DNA of 64,000 nucleotides from the NCBI RefSeq assembly GCF_022788695.1, contig NZ_CP085158.1, forward strand, positions 71,501 through 135,500, read 5' to 3'. The first letter of the stretch is position 1. Every line of letters begins with the position of its first letter. The notes under the pieces are model-generated. The model saw nothing but the letters and a program-made list of their open reading frames with translations, was not told where the DNA came from and made no database searches. This DNA comes from Pseudosulfitobacter sp. DSM 107133 (GTDB lineage Bacteria > Pseudomonadota > Alphaproteobacteria > Rhodobacterales > Rhodobacteraceae). Positions 44,814 to 53,894 of this stretch are shown here, in pieces. The position numbers were made by a program, and so were the translations under genes.

Positions 44814-44844
44814 GTGGCGTGGCACCTTTCGGCTGCCACGCCAC
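44814..44844. terminator. Strong hairpin after the dioxygenase-hydrolase operon
   Basis: Perfect 11-base arms GTGGCGTGGCA and TGCCACGCCAC with a 9-base loop lie 22 bases after the hydrolase stop. No T-run follows, so it may act as an RNA 3'-end stabiliser or weak terminator. Confidence 0.6.
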
Positions 44845-44928
44845 GGCAGGAATTTACAATCCTGCCCTGTCCCTTGCAGGTACTCTTGAGGCAGATAACC
44901 ATCCTTCACGCCAAGCTATGGTGAGGTA

Positions 44929-45567
44929 ATGGAAAACCACATGTGTCCCACCAACGGCCGGTGGCAAAACAAACGATACGAGGGTGCCTTGGTCATAAAT
45001 ACTCACGGCAACGGTTGTGTCGGTTTGTTCTTTGGCGTGCCTGACGCACCGTGTATCTCTGTCGCCCCGTTCGATACGACCGGCTTTACCGTTACCCATG
45101 TTGTCCGACCCTTTTCATCGGACCGTGCCAATACGGTGCAACTGCCAGCAACTGATTGCTATTTCATGATGTTGTATCTTGCTCGGGCGCGACATGCCGA
45201 TGTCCTCAAGGATGGCTGCCACACAGCTGTGCGTCTTTATCCCGAAGGCTCGGTCTGTCTGGTTGATCTGGGCACAGGTGCCGAAATCGTATTGCACAGC
45301 AGCCTGCGCGCGCTGTGTTTTATGATGCCCAAAGACTTGCTGGCCGGACTTGGCGCGCCTGCGCCAGACCTTGCGATAAAGCTGAAGTGCGTGCGCGGGA
45401 CCAACGATCCGGTGATCGCCAGCCTTTCCGACGCCCTGTTGCCGTTGTTTCACACGTCACCCACCGCGAAGCCGATGCTGTGCCATCTGGCTTTGGCGAT
45501 TTGCGCGCATGTCCTGCACACCTACGAGGACGGGCCCGGGCCGCATTCGGAAGGGCGTTTGCTATGA
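44929..45567 (+). CDS. AraC-type ligand-binding domain without HTH
   Basis: 212 residues that look like the N-terminal sensor half of an AraC regulator (SSDRANTVQLPATDCYFMM, MPKDLLAGLGAPAPD, FHTSPTAKPMLCHLALAICA). No helix-turn-helix follows; it ends in EGRLL. Its stop overlaps the ATG of a complete AraC gene (ATGA), and the two proteins share layout. It may be a degraded paralogue, or a stand-alone sensor partner. Similar lengths of the sensor part favour loss of the HTH domain. Confidence 0.65.
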   Translation: MENHMCPTNGRWQNKRYEGALVINTHGNGCVGLFFGVPDAPCISVAPFDTTGFTVTHVVRPFSSDRANTVQLPATDCYFMMLYLARARHADVLKDGCHTAVRLYPEGSVCLVDLGTGAEIVLHSSLRALCFMMPKDLLAGLGAPAPDLAIKLKCVRGTNDPVIASLSDALLPLFHTSPTAKPMLCHLALAICAHVLHTYEDGPGPHSEGRLL

Positions 45568-46532
45568 ATGGTTTCGAAACCGGGATTGTCCAGTTTTCGC
45601 GCCTTGATCTGCCGCTTATGAAGGTAGAGCGGATCATATACCGCAACGGGCACCGGACTTTGCGCGAGAAATTCCGTCATGAGAATGCGTTCCTGATCCA
45701 GATAGAACTGTCTGACGGGACAGTATCAATCCGCGATCTGCGGCATCCTTACATCGGTATGCTGCACGCCCCGGTGGATCGCATTTCGTTCCGCATCGGC
45801 TTTGATGATCTGCGCGCCTTTGCCAGACAGTCGGGCCGACCCGAGTTTACAATGCTGCGCTGTGATGCGGGCCTGCAGGACGCGTCGTTGCATGGGTTAG
45901 CACAGGCGCTTGTTCCGACATTGGTCACCCCTGAACAGGCCAGCCACCTGTTTCTAGAGCAAATGGGTCTGGCAACTTTGGTCTATGTCACACAGACATA
46001 TGGCAGCCTGCACTTTCCCGCCCACCGCAAGGGCGGGCTTTCCGCACAGCAGGAAAAGCTGGCCATAAAATTTCTGGTCGAACACCTGACACAGGCGTTT
46101 TCGCTCGCGGAATTGGCAAGTTTCTGCAGCCTTTCGAAAAGCTATTTCAGCAAGGCGTTCAAGCAGACGCTTGGCAAGACTCCGGGACAATGGCTGACAG
46201 AATATCGTGTGGCGCGGGCCTGTGATCTTTTGGGGACCGCACAACCCATTGCCCAGATCGCGCTTGCCTGCGGCTTTACAGACCAAAGCCATATGACCCG
46301 GGTTTTTTCCGATACCTTACAGGAAACGCCGGCGAAATGGCGTCGCGCGCTTGCGCCTGCTCAACTTTCAATAGGCGCACCCGCGATGCAGCCCCCCGAA
46401 CGAATGGATGGATCAGGCGAGAACCGCCTTGCGCCAAGCACCCGGCGACATGCCGACCATGCGCGAGAAAACGCGCGTGAAGTGGCTTTGATCCACGAAC
46501 CCGCAGGCATAGGCAATTTCGCTGAGCGGTAA
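45564..46532 (+). CDS. AraC-family transcriptional regulator
   Basis: 322 residues. The sensor half spans residues 1-210, followed by a complete double HTH: SLAELASFCSLSKSYFSKAF and IAQIALACGFTDQSHMTRVF. The normal family end is near TPAKWRRALAPA; here about 55 more residues follow, read from DNA that on the other strand encodes the end of the next AraC gene. It starts within the stop of the preceding sensor-only gene. Its likely targets are the neighbouring quinone/xap genes. Confidence 0.85.
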   Translation: MNGFETGIVQFSRLDLPLMKVERIIYRNGHRTLREKFRHENAFLIQIELSDGTVSIRDLRHPYIGMLHAPVDRISFRIGFDDLRAFARQSGRPEFTMLRCDAGLQDASLHGLAQALVPTLVTPEQASHLFLEQMGLATLVYVTQTYGSLHFPAHRKGGLSAQQEKLAIKFLVEHLTQAFSLAELASFCSLSKSYFSKAFKQTLGKTPGQWLTEYRVARACDLLGTAQPIAQIALACGFTDQSHMTRVFSDTLQETPAKWRRALAPAQLSIGAPAMQPPERMDGSGENRLAPSTRRHADHARENAREVALIHEPAGIGNFAER

Positions 46533-47342
46533 GGATGATGACCGCTAAAGGCCTTGGGCCTTTTCGACCCGTCGCCTGATCATCCACTGATAGGGGGGCA
46601 TCCCAGTCGTCAGTTTAAAGGCACGGGTGAAAAACGAAGGCGACAAATGGCAGGCATGCGCCAGTTCAGCCACTTGTAGCGCTCCGTCGATTTGCGCATC
46701 AATCATCTCTGTGGCGCGTCTGGTCTGCCATGGTGCCAATCCCCCGGGTGGCGGAGGCGCAGGTTCTTTTGCGGCACCATAGCGCACCGCCATATGCGTC
46801 GATAGGGCCAATCCGACATGGTCGAGAAACAGCATGCTGACCTGCTCGGGTGAGTCAAAGGCCGGCGCGAGGGCCAAAACGAGGCCCCGCACGGTCGGGT
46901 CGTCTATATTTGCACCGGGCGCGATATTCAGCGTTTCGATTTTACGCGTGCCCAGATCTTCCTCCAACACTGTGATTGACGCGCGTGGGATATGAAAGTT
47001 GATGCAATCAAACTCGGAACGCATGTTGGCCTGCCAGATCCTGTTATAGTCGTAAAAGCTAAACTGACCCTGCCGAAGAACAGGCATTTTAACATGTTTG
47101 CCATCGACCCATAGATCCCCACGGTAATCATGCATCTGAAAGGCCATCATGAAAGCATCTTCAGTGACGTGCTGGTCGACATAGCCGTGATTGGGCGTGT
47201 TCCGAGTTAGCCGCGTCGCTGAAATGCCGGTCTTGTTCAGGACAGAGGATCGGACGGTCTGCGCGCCCTGGACTCGTAGGAATTCCATTTTCTCATTGGT
47301 GTTGTAGGCTTTGGACACGCGCGCGCCTCCATAGGCATTCAC
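46413..47342 (-). pseudogene. AraC-family regulator with an in-frame amber stop
   Basis: The frame from 47342 encodes a sensor domain and the first HTH (LQVAELAHACHLSPSFFTRA), then VEKAQGL and a TAG at 46545. Without changing frame, the sequence continues RSSSLPLSEIAYACGFVDQ and SHFTRVFSRMVGMSPGAWRK to a TGA at 46413. This is the missing second HTH. One nonsense codon thus truncates an otherwise complete protein of about 308 residues. A start at 47288 (MEFLRV) is also possible. The gene converges with the AraC gene at 45564 and overlaps its tail. Confidence 0.88.
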
Positions 47343-47531
47343 GACCGATGCAGCGCTTCCATACCGACCTTATCTCAATAATACCACTTCCCGAACGCAA
47401 TCAAGCCCTCGGAAGCCACGGGCGTATTCTTGCGTGGTTTTGTTCAAAAAGCAGGACTGCGCGACAAGATGGCCGCCCGGATTTCGGGCAAACATCATCG
47501 CAAGTCTACGAACAACGAGAATGAGAGCATC

Positions 47532-47816
47532 ATGAAGATTTACCTTATTTCGCTGGGTGCGGGGCTTTTGGTTGGAGCGATTTACAGCTTTCTGAATGTC
47601 CGGTCGCCTGCACCGCCGGTGATCGCGCTGGTGGGTTTGCTGGGCATCCTGATCGGCGAACAGACCATGCCGTTGGTGCGGCATGTCATGGCCGGACACA
47701 GCGTCAATCTGTCCTGGTTCAACAAACAGTGCCGCCCGCATGTGTTTGGTCGCCTGCCCAAATGCGCCGACACAGCCGCCAGCATGAAAACTCCCTCGGC
47801 GGGGAACGCAGGATGA
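47532..47816 (+). CDS. XapX-domain small membrane protein
   Basis: 94 residues. The N-terminal 45 residues KIYLISLGAGLLVGAIYSFL, VRSPAPPVIALVGLLGILIG and EQTMP form the two-helix XapX domain. The C-terminal half is a hydrophilic extension with two cysteines. Function is unknown, but XapX genes are found beside isochorismatase- and hydrolase-type genes as here. Its stop overlaps the next ATG (ATGA). An in-frame upstream extension has no similarity. Confidence 0.8.
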   Translation: MKIYLISLGAGLLVGAIYSFLNVRSPAPPVIALVGLLGILIGEQTMPLVRHVMAGHSVNLSWFNKQCRPHVFGRLPKCADTAASMKTPSAGNAG

Positions 47817-48802
47817 AACCGAACAGCCTCACGCCCTCCCGCGCGACGTTCAATCGTCGCGAAGTGATCATCACCGGATCGGCCATCACCGCCGCTCTTT
47901 CCCTCCCCGGGTTCGCCTTTGCGGCGGATCCGACCTCCCTTGACCCTTCCACAGGAGACCTGACCATGGGTTATGTCACGACAACAGACGGCACCGAAAT
48001 CTTCTACAAGGATTGGGGCCCCAAAGACGCGCAACCTATCGTGTTCCACCACGGCTGGCCGCTGAGCTCGGACGACTGGGACGCGCAGATGCTGTTCTTC
48101 GTATCCAAAGGCTACCGTGTTGTGGCGCATGACCGGCGCGGTCACGGACGGTCGGCGCAAGTCTCCGATGGGCACGACATGGACCATTACGCATCAGACG
48201 CCTTTGCAGTTGCCGAGGCGCTCGATCTGAAAAATGCTGTCCACATCGGCCACTCCACAGGTGGCGGCGAAGTGGCGCGTTATGTCGCCAAACACGGTGA
48301 ACCTGCGGGCCGTGTGGCCAAGGCGGTTCTTGTCTCGGCTGTTCCACCGCTGATGTTGAAGACCGAGAGCAATCCAAATGGCACACCGATGGAGGTTTTC
48401 GACGGCTTCCGCGCAGCCCTTGCAGGCAACCGTGCGCAGTTTTTCCGTGATGTGCCTGCCGGTCCTTTCTACGGGTTCAACCGCGAAGGCACCGACGTCC
48501 ACGAAGGCGTAATCCAGAACTGGTGGCGTCAGGGCATGAGCGGCAGCGCGAAGGCGCATTATGACGGGATCAAAGCCTTTTCCGAAACGGACCAGACCGA
48601 AGACCTCAAGGCGATCAGCGTCCCGACATTGATCATGCATGGTGAAGACGACCAGATCGTCCCCATCGCCGCATCGGCGGAACTGGCCATCAATCTGCTG
48701 CCGAACGGCACGCTGAAAACCTATCCCGGCTTTTCGCACGGTATGCTGACGGTAAACGCCGATGTGCTGAACGCCGACCTGCTGGCCTTTGTCCAAGCGT
48801 AA
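47813..48802 (+). CDS. Alpha/beta hydrolase (chloroperoxidase/esterase type), Tat-exported
   Basis: 329 residues. The N-terminal signal has RREVIITGSAITAALSLPGF and an AFA cleavage point, suggesting Tat export. The hydrolase core begins at MGYVTTTDGTEIFYKDWG and has the HHGWPLSSDDW oxyanion loop, nucleophile GHSTGGGEVARYV, Asp in GEDDQIVPI and His in FSHGM. This is the cofactor-free haloperoxidase/arylesterase group. A second ATG at the core start may give a cytoplasmic form. Confidence 0.88.
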   Translation: MKPNSLTPSRATFNRREVIITGSAITAALSLPGFAFAADPTSLDPSTGDLTMGYVTTTDGTEIFYKDWGPKDAQPIVFHHGWPLSSDDWDAQMLFFVSKGYRVVAHDRRGHGRSAQVSDGHDMDHYASDAFAVAEALDLKNAVHIGHSTGGGEVARYVAKHGEPAGRVAKAVLVSAVPPLMLKTESNPNGTPMEVFDGFRAALAGNRAQFFRDVPAGPFYGFNREGTDVHEGVIQNWWRQGMSGSAKAHYDGIKAFSETDQTEDLKAISVPTLIMHGEDDQIVPIAASAELAINLLPNGTLKTYPGFSHGMLTVNADVLNADLLAFVQA

Positions 48803-48839
48803 ACTTCCTTTCCCTTTCCTTGTCAAAGAAAGACCTATC

Positions 48840-49529
48840 ATGTCCAAAACCGAGATCCTTACCCCCACAAACAGTCAGATGATCTTTATCGACCAACAGC
48901 CGCAAATGGCGTTCGGCGTGCAGTCGATGGATCGCCAGACGTTGAAGAACAACACTGTCGGACTGGCCAAAGCGGCCAAGATATTTGACATCCCCACAAC
49001 GATCACAACGGTCGAATCCGATGCGTTTTCGGGTCACACCTATCCCGAACTGCTGGACGTATTTCCTGAAACGCCGCTGCTTGAACGGTCTTCGATGAAC
49101 TCGTGGGACGATCAGAAGGTCCGCGATGCGCTGGCCGAGAACGCCGCGAACGGTCGCAAGAAGGTCGTGGTATCGGGATTGTGGACCGAAGTGTGCAACA
49201 CCACCTTTGCGCTCAGCTGTCTGAACGACACCGACTATGAAATCTACATGGTCAGCGATGCTTCGGGCGGTACATCACTTGAGGCGCATGAACGCGCGAT
49301 GGAGCGGATGGTTCAGGTTGGCGTCATTCCCGTTACCTGGCAACAGGTGCTGTTGGAGTGGCAGCGCGACTGGGCGCATCGTGACACCTATGATGCCGTG
49401 ATGGAATTGGTGCGCGAACATTCGGGTGCCTATGGTATGGGCGTCGATTACGCCTACACGATGGTCCACAAGGCTCCGAGCCGCAGTGCCCATACTGGCA
49501 AACGTCTTGATCCGGTTCCCGCAAAATAA
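48840..49529 (+). CDS. Cysteine hydrolase, isochorismatase family
   Basis: 229 residues with the triad of the family: Asp in MIFIDQQPQM, Lys in GRKKVVVSG and Cys in LWTEVCNTTFALSCL. It hydrolyses an amide or vinyl ether; no substrate can be inferred. Of the two in-frame starts, 48840 is chosen over 48789 because the longer one overlaps the hydrolase stop. It is co-directional with its neighbours in the xap-like run. Confidence 0.88.
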   Translation: MSKTEILTPTNSQMIFIDQQPQMAFGVQSMDRQTLKNNTVGLAKAAKIFDIPTTITTVESDAFSGHTYPELLDVFPETPLLERSSMNSWDDQKVRDALAENAANGRKKVVVSGLWTEVCNTTFALSCLNDTDYEIYMVSDASGGTSLEAHERAMERMVQVGVIPVTWQQVLLEWQRDWAHRDTYDAVMELVREHSGAYGMGVDYAYTMVHKAPSRSAHTGKRLDPVPAK

Positions 49530-49535
49530 GCCCAT

Positions 49536-49564
49536 GGACCGCCGCGGCCCTGCTGTGGCGGTCC
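49536..49564. terminator. Probable intrinsic terminator
   Basis: Arms GGACCGCC and GGCGGTCC (8 perfect pairs, 13-base loop) lie directly after the cysteine-hydrolase stop and are followed by CTTCTTTT. It could stop or attenuate transcription into the amidohydrolase gene. Confidence 0.6.
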
Positions 49565-49588
49565 CTTCTTTTGACGCTGGAGAACATC

Positions 49589-51553
49589 ATGTCCACACGC
49601 CGCCGCGCGGTGCTGGCGGGTCTGGGGGCGACCACTGCCCTTGGCCTGTTCCGGCCCCGGTTTGCCCTTGCACAGGAAAAAACCATGACCGAAACAACCC
49701 TTATTCTGAGAAACGGCAAGATAACCACGCTTGATCCCCAGACGCCGGACGCCACGGCGATTGCAATCATCGACGGCAAGGTGGCCGCTGTTGGTACGGA
49801 TGCGGATGTAATGCGGCTGCATGGCGATGATGTGGAAAAAGTCATCGACCTGCGGGGCCGTCGCGTGATCCCCGGTCTGAACGACAGCCACACCCATGTG
49901 ATCCGGGGCGGGCTGAACTACAACATGGAACTGCGCTGGGAAAACGTGCCGTCGGTTTCCGACGCGCTGGCGATGCTGCGCAAGCAGGCTGCCAACACGC
50001 CGGCCCCGCAATGGGTTCGGGTGGTGGGGGGATGGTCGGAGTTCCAGTTTGCGGAACGCCGCATGCCCACGCTGGAGGAGATCAACGACGCAGCCCCCGA
50101 TACACCGGTGTTCGTGCTGCATCTCTATGCTGCTGCGCTGCTCAATCGCGCCGCGCTCAAGGCGCTTGGCTTTACCAAGGACACGCCCAACCCGCCCGGC
50201 GGCGAGATCGCGCGTGACGAAAAGGGCAATCCCACAGGTATGCTGATCGCGCGTCCTTCCGCGCTGATCCTGTATTCGACGCTGGCGCAGGGGCCGAAAC
50301 TGGCCATCGAGGATCAGAAGAACTCGACCCGCCACTTCATGCGCGAACTGAACCGTCTGGGCGTAACCTCGGTCATCGACGCAGGCGGCGGCGGGCAGAA
50401 CTATCCGCAGGACTACGACGTGATCCAGTCGCTGCACGACGCGGGTGAGATGACTCTGCGTGTGGCCTATAATCTGTTTGCCCAGACTGCTGGTCAGGAG
50501 CTGTCGGACTATGAACGCTGGATCGGGATGACCGAACCGGGGGCCGGTGACGATTGGCTGCGGATGAACGGGGCGGGGGAAAACCTGGCCTGGTCGGCGG
50601 CGGATTTCGAGAACTTTCTCGAGCCGCGTCCCGAACCTGCACCGGTGATGGAAGAGGAGCTGGAGCGCATCGTAGAATTGCTAGCGACCAACGAATGGCC
50701 GTTTCGCATCCACGCCACCTATGATGAAACCATCGACCGGTTTCTGAATGTGTTCGAGCGGGTTAACGGGAACACCCCGTTCAAGACACGGTTCATCATC
50801 GACCACGCTGAAACCATCAGCACCCGCAACATCGAGCGGATCAAGGCCCTGGGCGGTGGCATTGCCACGCAGCACCGGATGGCGTTTCAAGGGGAATACT
50901 TCGTCGACCGCTACGGCGCGCAGGCGGCGGATGCCACACCGCCCATCCGCGAGATGCTGAATACCGGCCTACCCGTGGGTGCCGGCACCGACGCTACGCG
51001 CGTTGCGAGTTATGATCCATGGGTGTCGATGCACTGGCTGACCACGGGCAAGACCGTAGGGGGCATGACGCTGTATGGCGACGATAGGTTGCTGAACCGC
51101 GAAGAGGCCCTGGCGCTTTGGACAACCGGGTCAGCGTGGTTCTCGGGCGAGCAATCGGTCAAGGGCCGCCTGTCCGTGGGCATGTACGGTGACCTTGCGG
51201 TGCTGTCCGACGATCTGATGGCAGTACCCGACGCCAAGCTGCGCGGGATCACGTCGGTGATGACAGTGGTCGGTGGAAGGATTGTCTTTGCCGAAGGCGA
51301 CTTTACTGAACACAACCCGCCATTGCCGCCCGCCAGCCCGGACTGGGCCGCCAATGCACTGTTTGCCAGCCCTGCCGAGCGGCAGGCATCGCTGGCACCG
51401 GCGTCACTGGACATGCGGGCCTGTCACGACGGATGCACAAACGGCTGTGGATTGCATGGCCACAGCCACGGGATCGCGTGGACAAATCCGATACCCGTGC
51501 GCGATGCGTCCGCATTCTGGGGCGCCCTTGGATGTGCGTGCTTTGCGGTTTGA
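49589..51553 (+). CDS. YtcJ-like amidohydrolase, Tat-exported
   Basis: 654 residues. It starts MSTRRRAVLAGLGATTALGL, a Tat signal. The catalytic domain begins around residue 38 and has GLNDSHTHVIRGGLN for the metal-binding HxH, FIIDHAETISTRNIERIKAL and GAGTDATRVASYDPWVSMHW. It belongs to the YtcJ/exoenzyme-regulatory amidohydrolase group, which acts on unknown amides or cyclic compounds. The C-terminal 60 residues are rich in Cys and His (CHDGCTNGCGLHGHSHG), an unusual tail. Confidence 0.87.
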   Translation: MSTRRRAVLAGLGATTALGLFRPRFALAQEKTMTETTLILRNGKITTLDPQTPDATAIAIIDGKVAAVGTDADVMRLHGDDVEKVIDLRGRRVIPGLNDSHTHVIRGGLNYNMELRWENVPSVSDALAMLRKQAANTPAPQWVRVVGGWSEFQFAERRMPTLEEINDAAPDTPVFVLHLYAAALLNRAALKALGFTKDTPNPPGGEIARDEKGNPTGMLIARPSALILYSTLAQGPKLAIEDQKNSTRHFMRELNRLGVTSVIDAGGGGQNYPQDYDVIQSLHDAGEMTLRVAYNLFAQTAGQELSDYERWIGMTEPGAGDDWLRMNGAGENLAWSAADFENFLEPRPEPAPVMEEELERIVELLATNEWPFRIHATYDETIDRFLNVFERVNGNTPFKTRFIIDHAETISTRNIERIKALGGGIATQHRMAFQGEYFVDRYGAQAADATPPIREMLNTGLPVGAGTDATRVASYDPWVSMHWLTTGKTVGGMTLYGDDRLLNREEALALWTTGSAWFSGEQSVKGRLSVGMYGDLAVLSDDLMAVPDAKLRGITSVMTVVGGRIVFAEGDFTEHNPPLPPASPDWAANALFASPAERQASLAPASLDMRACHDGCTNGCGLHGHSHGIAWTNPIPVRDASAFWGALGCACFAV

Positions 51554-51595
51554 CCCTTGGCCCCAGCGGCCCCCCCTCACACAGGAGACTGGCCA

Positions 51596-51988
51596 ATGTA
51601 TCTAAACCGCGTCGCACTGATCACGGTCAACTTGGGCATCACCTGCCCGTTCTGGGCCAGCGCCTTTGTCAAAGCCGCCGATTTTGAAGGCACCATAGCC
51701 GAAGTGGGCGCCATCGGACTGCCTGCGCCGGTCTTTGTTGCCGCGATGACGGTTCTGGTACAGGCGGGCGGGTCCATCAGCCTGATAACCAGGCTGTTCG
51801 CGCCACTCGGTGCCGCGGTCCTCGTGATTTTTTCACTGACGGCGTCGTTTCTGGTGCATCCTTTCTGGACCATGCCACCGGATGCTTTTCTACCGAACTT
51901 TGCGGCCTTCACGGCCAACATGGGTCTGATCGGCGGGCTGATTGCCGCGGCGGCCCTCACCTCACTCCATAAGGATAGACAATCATGA
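51596..51988 (+). CDS. DoxX-family membrane protein
   Basis: 130 residues with four predicted membrane helices, as in DoxX/MhqP-type proteins (YLNRVALITVNLGITCPFWA, APVFVAAMTVLVQAGGSISL, LTASFLVHPFW and the last helix). Such proteins occur with mhq genes and in thiosulfate:quinone oxidoreductases. The start at 51596 is used over 51557. It overlaps the GNAT gene by four bases. Confidence 0.78.
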   Translation: MYLNRVALITVNLGITCPFWASAFVKAADFEGTIAEVGAIGLPAPVFVAAMTVLVQAGGSISLITRLFAPLGAAVLVIFSLTASFLVHPFWTMPPDAFLPNFAAFTANMGLIGGLIAAAALTSLHKDRQS

Positions 51989-52284
51989 CAGCCCCCAAAA
52001 TCACCTATACCGAGACCGACAGCAAAGGCCGCTACGCCGCCACCGTTGAGGGCAAGGCAGGCGAGGCGGAACTGACCACCTCGAAAGTGTCCGACACGCT
52101 GATCATCGCGGATCACACCGATGTTCCCGACAGCATGCGTGGCACTGGCGTCGGCCGTGCGCTGGCCGAGCAACTGATCGCGGATGCCCGTGCCAAGGGC
52201 CAGCGCATCGTGCCGCTGTGTCCTTTCGTGCGCGCCCATTCCATGAAACACCGCGAAGAGCTGGCCGATGTCATCCAGTGGTAA
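51985..52284 (+). CDS. Small GNAT-like N-acetyltransferase (YjdJ type)
   Basis: 99 residues. The motif MRGTGVGRALAEQLIADARA is the acetyl-CoA-binding V/R-x-x-G-x-G/A signature, and VPLCPFVRAH is the common YjdJ-type end. Substrate unknown. It overlaps DoxX (ATGA) and the MFS gene (17 bases). Confidence 0.8.
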   Translation: MTAPKITYTETDSKGRYAATVEGKAGEAELTTSKVSDTLIIADHTDVPDSMRGTGVGRALAEQLIADARAKGQRIVPLCPFVRAHSMKHREELADVIQW

Positions 52285-53863
52285 CCCCCCCGCGACCAGC
52301 AGCGCCTATGCGCCGTTTGGTCAGGCCGCCTTTGCCCTGCTCTGGACCGCGACGCTGATCTCGAACATCGGCACGTGGATGCATGATGTCGGGGCAGGGT
52401 GGCTGATGACCACCCTTAATCCCAGCCCTGCGGTTGTCACATTGGTGCAGGCGGCGACGACCCTGCCTGTGTTCTGCTTTGCCTTGCTGGCCGGTGCATT
52501 GGCCGACCGTCTGGACAAGCGGCGGATGCTGTTGGGGATCAACGTTGTGCTGCTGTGTGTTGTCAGTTTGCTGACCGTTCTGGTCTGGCTAGAGGCGATG
52601 ACGCCGGGGCTGCTGATCGCCTTTACGTTGGTGATTGGCACCGGTGCGGCGTTTATGGCGCCGGCCTGGCAGGCCATTGTGCCGCAGCTGGTGCCGCGTG
52701 AACAGTTGAAACCTGCGATTGCGCTGAATTCCATGGGCATCAATATCTCGCGTGCGATTGGCCCGGCCATTGCGGGCGCGCTGATTGCCAGCGTCGGGCT
52801 TGCCGCCCCCTTTGCCATGAACGCACTCAGCTTTCTGGTCATTCTAACCGCCCTGACCCTTTGGCGGCCGGAAAAGACAGAACGGCGGCGTCCGACGGGA
52901 ACGCTATTGTCGGATATGGCAACCGGCCTGCGCCACGTCCGTCACAACCCTGCGATGCTGGCGACAGCGGTGCGGGCCGCGGCGTTCTTCCTCTTTGCCT
53001 CGGCCTATTGGGCGTTGCTGCCATTGATTGCGCGCAGTGCCGAAGGCGGTGGTTCGACCCTTTACGGGGCATTGATGGCATTGATCGGTGCGGGCGCTGT
53101 GACGGGGGCGGTGCTTTTGCCGCGCTTGCAGCGGATCGCGTCTTCGGACGCGACGGTGCGGATCGGCACAGGCGGAACAGCACTGGCACTGATCCTGATG
53201 GCGCTGGCGCAAGTTCCTGTGGCGCTGCTGGCGGCGGCGTTCATTGGCGGTATGTCGTGGATCGCGGTGCTGACCTCTTTCAACGTCTCGGCGCAGACGG
53301 CTCTGCCCAACTGGATACGGGCGCGGGGGCTGGCCGTGTTTCTGATGGTGTTCTTCGGCTCCATGGCTTTGGGGTCGATCCTCTGGGGGCAAATCGCGGC
53401 GGCGACCTCGATCGCATCGGCCCTGTTCATCGCCGCTGTCGGGCTTGGCCTTGGGGTTGTGCTGACGCGCAAGCTACCCGTTGGTCAGGGAGAGGCGCTG
53501 AATCACAGCCCCGCGTCCATCTGGCCCGAAGCGCCGGCGCAGGCCGAGGATCAAGGCGACGACCAGCCTGCGATGGTCATCGTCGAATACCGCATACCGC
53601 CAGAGAACAAAGCCGGGTTTCGCGCCAAGATGAAATCCGTGGCCAAGGAACGACTGCGCAACGGGGCGACACGGTGGTATATTCATCAAAGCGTGGAAGA
53701 GCCCGAAGTGTGGCTGGAAACCTTTCATCTGCGCAGCTGGGCCGAGCATCTGGAACATCACGACCGTGTCAGCGTGGCCGACATGGACCTGCACAAGGAC
53801 CTGCGCACACTGCACAAGGGACCGGACGCGCCGCTTGTGCGCCACTATATCGGGTCGCGGTGA
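52268..53863 (+). CDS. MFS transporter with C-terminal monooxygenase-like domain
   Basis: 531 residues. Residues 1-400 are a 12-helix major facilitator of the EntS/MFS_3 group (GTWMHDVGAGWLMTTLNPSP, GALADRLDKRRML). The C-terminal ~110 residues (VIVEYRIPPENKAGFRAKMK, TRWYIHQSVEEPEVWLETFH) form a ferredoxin-like dimeric domain of the antibiotic-biosynthesis-monooxygenase type, a fusion known in this transporter group. It is a candidate exporter of a toxic product. Confidence 0.87.
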   Translation: MSSSGNPPATSSAYAPFGQAAFALLWTATLISNIGTWMHDVGAGWLMTTLNPSPAVVTLVQAATTLPVFCFALLAGALADRLDKRRMLLGINVVLLCVVSLLTVLVWLEAMTPGLLIAFTLVIGTGAAFMAPAWQAIVPQLVPREQLKPAIALNSMGINISRAIGPAIAGALIASVGLAAPFAMNALSFLVILTALTLWRPEKTERRRPTGTLLSDMATGLRHVRHNPAMLATAVRAAAFFLFASAYWALLPLIARSAEGGGSTLYGALMALIGAGAVTGAVLLPRLQRIASSDATVRIGTGGTALALILMALAQVPVALLAAAFIGGMSWIAVLTSFNVSAQTALPNWIRARGLAVFLMVFFGSMALGSILWGQIAAATSIASALFIAAVGLGLGVVLTRKLPVGQGEALNHSPASIWPEAPAQAEDQGDDQPAMVIVEYRIPPENKAGFRAKMKSVAKERLRNGATRWYIHQSVEEPEVWLETFHLRSWAEHLEHHDRVSVADMDLHKDLRTLHKGPDAPLVRHYIGSR

Positions 53864-53894
53864 CGCACCCCCTGAATTTGCAAAGGAGACTCTC

